The notes under the pieces: generated by a model
What the model saw: only the letters and a program-made list of their open reading frames with translations
Database searches by the model: none
What the model was told of the DNA's origin: nothing
Source: JAABRU01 sp050180235
Lineage (GTDB): Bacteria > Desulfobacterota > Desulfobacteria > Desulfobacterales > Desulfococcaceae
NCBI GenBank assembly: GCA_050180235.1
Contig: JBFXEJ010000005.1
Coordinates: 1 to 64,000 of the forward strand
Direction of reading: 5' to 3'
Length of the DNA stretch: 64,000 nucleotides
In this document: in pieces, positions 58,946 through 64,000 of the stretch
Numbering within the stretch: position 1 is the first letter of the stretch
Layout of the letters: every line of letters begins with the position of its first letter
Program-made: the position numbers and the translations under genes

Positions 58946-60096
58946 GTTTTCACAGCAGCATTGGCCTTGAAATCAGGGAAAACAGCGTGGTCATGGTCTG
59001 GCTTAAAGCAGCGTACTCCCGTGTGAAAATGGGCGCTCATTCGGTCTGTTCACTGGAGACAAACCGCTCTCTTCAGGAAAAACTGGAGGCTGTCAGCACA
59101 CTGCTTTCGGAATTCAAAACAGCAAACCGGATTGGCAACTGCCCTGTTTTTCTTGGTATTCCCCGGAATCTGATTCTGTCAAAGGAAATCGTCTTTCCTT
59201 TGGCCGTAAAAGAAAATCTTCGCACCACACTTTCCTATGAAATGGAAAAACATATTCCGCTTCCAGCCGCGGATCTCTGTTTTGACTGTCAGATTATTGA
59301 GGAAAACAAGTCCATCAACAATATGACCGTGCTGCTGGTGGCTGCAAAAAAATCATCCCTTTCCCACTATACCGCTTTTTGCAGAAAACTTTCCGGAAAA
59401 ATATCAGGCATGGAAGGAATTGACAGCGCAACGGCAAATTTCCATGCCTTTGTTTCAGACGAAAAAACAGAGATAAAACCGGAATCTGAAATTCTCCGCA
59501 GAGCTGGTATTCCATCTCCGGAACTGATTCCTGCCTTTGGTCTGGCCCTGAAAGGACTGCGGCAGGTTCCACTGCAGATCAACCTGCTTCCTGATGAACT
59601 GCGGAGAAAACCGGGACGTCTGGGATATTATATGATGAGCACAATGCTGGTGCTGCTGGTGCTGACCGCTTTGGGGCTGGGCGGAAGTTATCTGTGGCGT
59701 CAGCATAAAGCCGTGAAAACTCTGAATGAGGAACTGCACATTCTCACCAGGGAAGTCGAGGAAATTGAGGAGATGCAGACCCGGATCCGGGAACTGGAAT
59801 CAAGGGTAAACCGTATACGGGCTCTGAAACAGGGATACATACCGGTGGTGGATATTATCCGGGAGCTGACCGGCATTATCCCGGAAACTGCATGGGTGCA
59901 GGATTTTTCCTTTTCAGAACAGGGGATTCAGATAAACGGATTTGCCGACTCCACATCAGATCTCATCGGCATTCTGGAGGCTTCACCGCTTTTTGAAAAC
60001 GTATCCTTTCTTTCAGCGATTGTGAAAGGCAGGGAGGGAAAAGAACGCTTCAGCATCGGACTGAAGACAGAAACAGGGGTAACATCAGATGAATAA
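58942..60096 (+). CDS. gspL: GspL/PilM-PilN-like platform protein
   Basis: 384 residues starting with GTG that overlaps the gspK stop. The N-terminal half (about 1-195) is an actin-like ATPase-fold domain like PilM/GspL (SSIGLEIRENSVVMVWL, FLGIPRNLILSKEIVFPL, YEMEKHIPLP). A membrane helix MMSTMLVLLVLTALGLGGSYLW follows (about 230-251). The periplasmic end has a coiled coil and a ferredoxin-like domain with LTGIIPETAWVQDFSF, typical of PilN. It links GspE inside to GspM outside. Full length. Confidence 0.88.
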   Translation: MSFHSSIGLEIRENSVVMVWLKAAYSRVKMGAHSVCSLETNRSLQEKLEAVSTLLSEFKTANRIGNCPVFLGIPRNLILSKEIVFPLAVKENLRTTLSYEMEKHIPLPAADLCFDCQIIEENKSINNMTVLLVAAKKSSLSHYTAFCRKLSGKISGMEGIDSATANFHAFVSDEKTEIKPESEILRRAGIPSPELIPAFGLALKGLRQVPLQINLLPDELRRKPGRLGYYMMSTMLVLLVLTALGLGGSYLWRQHKAVKTLNEELHILTREVEEIEEMQTRIRELESRVNRIRALKQGYIPVVDIIRELTGIIPETAWVQDFSFSEQGIQINGFADSTSDLIGILEASPLFENVSFLSAIVKGREGKERFSIGLKTETGVTSDE

Positions 60097-60640
60097 GGAA
60101 AGAAAATACATTCTGATTTTTGGTGCGGCTGTGCTGCTGGCCGGCGCAGTTTACCGTTTTCTGCCGGATGATCCCGGAGCATTGTTTTCCGGAAGGGAGG
60201 AAATTTCCCTGAAAGAAAAAAAACTGGCCCGGTACAGGGAAACTGTTCAGGAAAAAGAGAGTCTGCAGGCAATGCTGCGGAGCCTGCAGGCTGATCTGAA
60301 CATGCTTGAATCCGGTCTTCTTAGCGGAGGAACCCCGGCCTTGGCAGCAGTGGAAATACAGAATATTGTCAATGAAATTGCGGCCCGGGGAGATGCAGAA
60401 ATTCAGAGCATGCAGATTCTGCCGTCCAGAACCCTAAAAGACAGTCCCTATGTTCCTGTTCCGGTACAGGTGATTTTGTCAGGAAGCGTCCGGCAGTTGA
60501 AGGATATTTTGTATCAGATTGAAAATGCTCAGAAAATTCTGAAAATCAGCAGCATCAGGGTACGGCCCCAGCACCGAAGGCAGAGTGACGGGGTTCAGTC
60601 AGAGTTTACAGTGGAAGGTTTTATGAAGGGCAGTGCTTAA
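60089..60640 (+). CDS. gspM: GspM/PilO-like platform protein
   Basis: 183 residues. N-terminal membrane helix YILIFGAAVLLAGAVYRFL, then a coiled coil (KEKKLARYRETVQEKESLQAM, cut as KLARYRETVQEKES) and a ferredoxin-like C-terminal domain with IVNEIAARGDAEIQSM and ILYQIENAQKILKI. Together with GspL it forms the inner-membrane platform. Overlaps gspL by 8 bases. Divergent from classical GspM, closer to the PilO/GspMb type. The spacer after it has a small inverted repeat. Confidence 0.85.
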   Translation: MNKERKYILIFGAAVLLAGAVYRFLPDDPGALFSGREEISLKEKKLARYRETVQEKESLQAMLRSLQADLNMLESGLLSGGTPALAAVEIQNIVNEIAARGDAEIQSMQILPSRTLKDSPYVPVPVQVILSGSVRQLKDILYQIENAQKILKISSIRVRPQHRRQSDGVQSEFTVEGFMKGSA

Positions 60641-60720
60641 TTATGAATGCTGAATTGTGAATTGTAAATGGTAAATGGTAAATAATCGTCACATAATTCA
60701 TAATTCACAATTCACAATTC
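60641..60720. repeat. Inverted repeat between gspM and gspC
   Basis: GAATTGTGAATTGT (60652-60665) and ACAATTCACAATTC (60707-60720) are reverse complements, with TTATGAAT / ATTCATAA outside and inside. It breaks the otherwise overlapping gene order. Confidence 0.7.
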
Positions 60721-60739
60721 ACCGAAAGGACAAATCATT

Positions 60740-61609
60740 ATGTGGTCGAAAATCTGGTTGATGAATATTGTACTGGCAGTCTGTATCGTCTTTATGGGCG
60801 TGAATGCCTGGCAGGTATGGACAGGTGAGGTTCCGGAGCAGAAAGTTCCGGCAAAAACCGAGGTTCCGGCTGCGGTTCCCGCGCAGAAAGGGGCAGAAAA
60901 GCAGAAACTGCCTGAAAATGAATACAGCGTTATTGCAGAAAAAAACCTGTTTGATCCTGCCCGTAAAGAGGCCAAACCGGAAGAAGTTACTGCGGCGGCC
61001 CCGGATGAGAAAAAGCCGGATGCCCCCCGGCAGAATATCGCTTTGTACGGTGTCATTCTGATGAAAGATTATCAGAAGGCCCTGATCCGGACAGCCGAAA
61101 CGGATTCCGGCAAAGACAGATGGGTGAAGGTGGGGGAAACAGTGGGAACCATGACGGTTTCCGCAATTGAGAAGGGGCGTATTGTCCTGACAGAAGGAGA
61201 TGAAATCCTTGAAATTTCTCTGCATGAGGGGAAAAAACGTGGTGCAGGTTCCCAGAGTCTGGCAAAAAATGATGCCCCGAATATTATAAATATTTCAGCA
61301 TCTGCGGATGAGCCACCCAAAGCCAGTCCTGCTGAAACCCCGAAACCTGAAACAAAGCCCGCAGATGCCAAAACAGATAAACCTGCCGCTGTCCAAAGCA
61401 ATGCACCCAATCCCGTATTCGGAGGAATAGACAGACAGTCCGGGGAAAACAAACCGGCTGCCGCAGAGAATAACAATGCTGATCCGGTTTTCGGAGGAGG
61501 CGGGGGAAAAATATCAGGAGGCGGGAACACACAGGGAAATAATAATAAAGGAAATGCAGGGGAGAACATGACCAATCCTTTTCTTCAACTGCTGCAAAGG
61601 AAGAACTAA
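60740..61609 (+). CDS. gspC: GspC/PilP-like periplasmic linker protein
   Basis: 289 residues. N-terminal membrane helix IWLMNIVLAVCIVFMGVNAW, then a Pro/Lys-rich linker. The HR-like domain (about 60-165) starts NEYSVIAEKNLFDPARKE and continues NIALYGVILMKDYQKALIRT and VKVGETVGTMTVSAIEKGRIVL, typical for GspC, which binds the secretin. The C-terminal half is a low-complexity Pro/Ala/Asn/Gly region with two PVFGG repeats instead of a PDZ domain. Ribosome site CGAAAGGAC. Followed 6 bases later by gspD. Confidence 0.82.
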   Translation: MWSKIWLMNIVLAVCIVFMGVNAWQVWTGEVPEQKVPAKTEVPAAVPAQKGAEKQKLPENEYSVIAEKNLFDPARKEAKPEEVTAAAPDEKKPDAPRQNIALYGVILMKDYQKALIRTAETDSGKDRWVKVGETVGTMTVSAIEKGRIVLTEGDEILEISLHEGKKRGAGSQSLAKNDAPNIINISASADEPPKASPAETPKPETKPADAKTDKPAAVQSNAPNPVFGGIDRQSGENKPAAAENNNADPVFGGGGGKISGGGNTQGNNNKGNAGENMTNPFLQLLQRKN

Positions 61610-61615
61610 ATTCAG

Positions 61616-63883
61616 ATGAAATCTTTTCAGTTTATTACTGTTTATATTTTTTCCATGCTGCTGATATGCGGATGTGCCGAACCACCGTCCCGCATCAGAG
61701 ATATTGCTGAAACTCCGGAAAGTTATGGCAGAATGAGTCTTGACAGCAGCCCGGAGGATGGCTATGTGGATTTCCGGCATGAAAGCGGAAAATCTGAAGC
61801 TGTTTCTGTTTTTCCGGCTGACAGAGCAGCGGATGATATTGCAAAAGCGGAAAAAAAGACTGCGCCTGTACAGCATGATGTGAAAAAAATTTCCCCAAAA
61901 CCGGCTCCGCTTCAAAGGGAAAAAGATGTGTATATCCCATCATCCCGTTCCAGCGGAGGAAAATCTGCTCCCTCTTCGGACGGGGATGTGGTGTTCAATT
62001 TTGACAATGCGGATCTCTATGAAGTTATCCGTACTATGGCAGAAGTGCTGCACATCAATTATATGGTGGATCCGGGAATCACCGGCACAGTCACTGTGCA
62101 GACAGCCGGAAAACTCAAAGAGGAAGAGCTGTTTACAGTTTTTTATCAGGTGCTGGAGGCCAATGGCCTGACTGCTGTGGAAGAAGGCAGCCTGTACAAA
62201 ATTGTTCCAATGAAAGAGGCTTCCCGTATGCCTCTTTATTCCCGGATTGGCAGACAGGGCAGGGATATTCCGCAGGAAGAACGGATTGTCATTCAGATTA
62301 TTCCGCTGCACCATATATCCGCGCAGGAAATGAGCAAGCTGATTGTTCCCTTTGTATCAGCGCAGGGAACCATTATCACACATGATGATTCCAAAAGCAT
62401 TGTGGTGGTAGACCGCAATGACAATGTGCAGAAAGTGCTGAAACTTGTCACTTCCTTTGACATTGATATGTTTCAGACCCTGATGCACCGCTTTTATCCT
62501 CTGGCGTATATGGACGCGGAAGAGGCTGCCAAACTTCTGACAGAGATATTTGCGGTATACGGAAAAGGGGAGGATAAAAATTTCCGGGTTATAGCCATTT
62601 CGCGTCTGAACAAAATTCTTGCAGTCAGTTCAGATACCGGTGTTTTTGACACTCTGGAAACCTTTCTCCGTCAGATTGATCTGCCCAGTGACAGTGCGGA
62701 ACCCCGCATATATGTCTATTCTGTGAAAAACGGGGAGGCAGAGGAACTCAGTGATCTGCTCAATACGGTATTTACAGGAAATGCCGCATCTGAAAAAAAG
62801 AGCAGTTCCACCAAATCCGAAGAAAAGGACAAAACCCTGCCCAATCTGTTTGCTCCGTCCAAGTCTGCAAAGGACAAGAAGGAATCCAAAACAGAGGAAT
62901 CCAAAAGTGATACTCGGACAGAACAGAAAACAGATCAGAAAAATGCTTCCGGAACCCTGCGGGGAGATGTCCGGATTATTGCGGACAAAACCCGCAATGC
63001 CCTGCTCATTGAGGCGGTTCCCTCAGATTATCATCTGATAGAAGGAATTTTGCGGCGCATTGACGTGCTGCCCCGGCAGGTGCTGATTGAGGTGGTTATT
63101 GCGGAAATTACCCTGAATAATAATAATGAGCTGGGAATGGAGTGGTCATATGACAAATCCCTGGGGGAAGGAAAGGGACTGTCTCTGCTGACCGGAACTG
63201 TGGGAAGCTCCGGACTGAAGTTCAAAGTGGGGGATGATCGCTGGTGGGCCGAGTTTTCCGCGATGGCATCCAAAAATGATCTCAATGTCCTTTCCGCTCC
63301 TGTGCTGCTGGCCTCAGACAACAAAGAGGCGTCCATCAACGTAACGGATCAGATACCGGTTGCCAGTGCGGAATATCTCTATGATTCCGGCACCACAGGC
63401 GTGACCCAGACCAGTATTCAGTACCGGGATACCGGCATCATTCTTACCGTTACGCCCCATATCAATGAACGCGGACTGGTAAGCATGGACATTGACCAGG
63501 AGGTAAGCGAGGTAGGGGACGACAAGACTGTGGCGGACAAGAAATATCCCACATTCCGGGAAAGGAAAGCCACAACAACCCTGACCGTGAAACACGGACA
63601 GACCATTGTCATCGGCGGACTGATGCGGGAGCAGTCCAAAAAGGAAATCAACGGGGTTCCTTTTCTCAGTCAGATACCGGTCATCGGTTTTCTTTTTGGA
63701 AAAGACGAAACCGAATCTGTCAAAACCGAACTGATTCTGCTGATAACTCCGCGGGTGATTGTCAATTCCGATGACGTGGATGTGATTACTGAGGAATTCA
63801 GTCAGAAAGTATCGGATATGCGGGAAAGAATTGTCAACACAAAAAAGCCCTTCCAAATTGCACCCGCAGAATCCGGGAACTGA
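61616..63883 (+). CDS. gspD: Type II secretion secretin GspD
   Basis: 755 residues, outer-membrane secretin. N-terminal signal peptide with a lipobox-like SMLLICGC, then a variable region, N-domains: VVFNFDNADLYEVIRTMAEVLHINYMVDP (N0) and N1-N3 repeats with a charged Lys/Ser/Glu insertion in N3 at about 395-440. The secretin domain has VLIEVVIAEITLNNNNELG, then LNVLSAPVLLASDNKEASINV, IGGLMREQSKKE and LFGKDETES...LILLITPRVI. It forms the exit channel. Complete and in frame. Confidence 0.95.
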   Translation: MKSFQFITVYIFSMLLICGCAEPPSRIRDIAETPESYGRMSLDSSPEDGYVDFRHESGKSEAVSVFPADRAADDIAKAEKKTAPVQHDVKKISPKPAPLQREKDVYIPSSRSSGGKSAPSSDGDVVFNFDNADLYEVIRTMAEVLHINYMVDPGITGTVTVQTAGKLKEEELFTVFYQVLEANGLTAVEEGSLYKIVPMKEASRMPLYSRIGRQGRDIPQEERIVIQIIPLHHISAQEMSKLIVPFVSAQGTIITHDDSKSIVVVDRNDNVQKVLKLVTSFDIDMFQTLMHRFYPLAYMDAEEAAKLLTEIFAVYGKGEDKNFRVIAISRLNKILAVSSDTGVFDTLETFLRQIDLPSDSAEPRIYVYSVKNGEAEELSDLLNTVFTGNAASEKKSSSTKSEEKDKTLPNLFAPSKSAKDKKESKTEESKSDTRTEQKTDQKNASGTLRGDVRIIADKTRNALLIEAVPSDYHLIEGILRRIDVLPRQVLIEVVIAEITLNNNNELGMEWSYDKSLGEGKGLSLLTGTVGSSGLKFKVGDDRWWAEFSAMASKNDLNVLSAPVLLASDNKEASINVTDQIPVASAEYLYDSGTTGVTQTSIQYRDTGIILTVTPHINERGLVSMDIDQEVSEVGDDKTVADKKYPTFRERKATTTLTVKHGQTIVIGGLMREQSKKEINGVPFLSQIPVIGFLFGKDETESVKTELILLITPRVIVNSDDVDVITEEFSQKVSDMRERIVNTKKPFQIAPAESGN

Positions 63884-63910
63884 TTATGTTGAATATCAGT
63901 GCAGCTTCTT

Positions 63911-64000
63911 ATGATGAAAATATCTGAAAAAGATATGGCAGCATACCGGGCAGGTGCTGAACGCCGATGGCAGGAAGAGCAGCAGCAGTTGTCCATGCGA
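63911..64000 (+). CDS. Start of a further gene, cut by the window end
   Basis: From ATG 63911 the frame is open to the end (30 codons): MMKISEKDMAAYRAGAERR, then WQEEQQQLSMR. A highly charged, helical N-terminus. It resembles the N-terminal helix of some nucleotidyltransferase-domain proteins, but too little is visible to say. Not a typical next gsp gene. No clear ribosome-binding site. Confidence 0.45.
   Translation, partial: MMKISEKDMAAYRAGAERRWQEEQQQLSMR

Overview
The window looks like a chromosomal segment of a Gram-negative deltaproteobacterium (Desulfobacterota), perhaps a Desulfonema or Desulfococcus type sulfate reducer. This is inference from gene content: rubredoxin, large PKD surface proteins with a Cys-containing C-terminal tail, outer-membrane porins, a Gsp type II secretion locus, a GlnD/GlnA/glutamate synthase nitrogen set, and a dense load of small palindromic repeats. 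No rRNA, tRNA or CRISPR array was seen.

Layout. 1-7.6 kb: a large PKD/choice-of-anchor surface protein (5' end cut), a receiver-histidine kinase, a small unknown gene, rubredoxin and a dCache chemoreceptor. 7.8-13 kb: a PfkB sugar kinase, a repeat-shattered rsmA fragment, cysK, and an FMN glutamate synthase behind a long leader. 13.9-20.8 kb: two paralogous porins, murA, comEC. 20.8-25 kb (minus strand): Ser/Thr-type kinase plus two TerD-family proteins. 25-31 kb: cbiB, glnD, glnA. 31-37 kb: stacked repeats, a methyltransferase with a SlyD-like segment, rsmA, a destroyed chemoreceptor gene, a FecR-domain protein and a phosphodiesterase. 37-46 kb: housekeeping genes (M48 protease, DHH phosphoesterase, nagZ, pgi, elbB), a response regulator and a PIN-domain pair. 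46-64 kb: two ComEA-like HhH proteins and the gsp locus in the order E-F-G-H-I-J-K-L-M-C-D.

Main observations. (1) The glutamate synthase leader holds two hairpins with identical AAAGGC six-base loops, the second overlapping an intrinsic terminator; this is the architecture of an ANTAR antitermination target. A consensus sigma-54 promoter lies upstream of glnD-glnA, so nitrogen assimilation appears to be controlled in two ways. (2) The gsp operon is interrupted at three junctions by accessory modules: an AAA ATPase plus ExK nuclease-like pair (E/F), a 2.9 kb stretch with an integron-type cassette and attC, a zeta-toxin pair, a frameshifted small gene and a RelE-type pair (F/G), and an Rpn nuclease (J/K). 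(3) At least six families of 60-200 bp inverted-repeat elements are present. Two leave target-site duplications (9-10 bp for family I, 8 bp for family II) that can be read directly, so they are MITE-like mobile elements; they have broken an rsmA copy and a chemoreceptor gene.

Repeat families used below: I = ends CAATGCCGTTTCCTTAAG; II = ends GGTAGTGGGTCAAA; III = 101 bp, ends GGTGATTTC, core CAAAAGCTTCCAGCTTTTG; IV = 136 bp, ends GGCGATTTCCAT with a GGGCACGGCTTTTTGTGCCC palindrome; V = ends ATACCAATTCGCCATTGA; VI = begins AGGGTCTGTATCAAAATAA.
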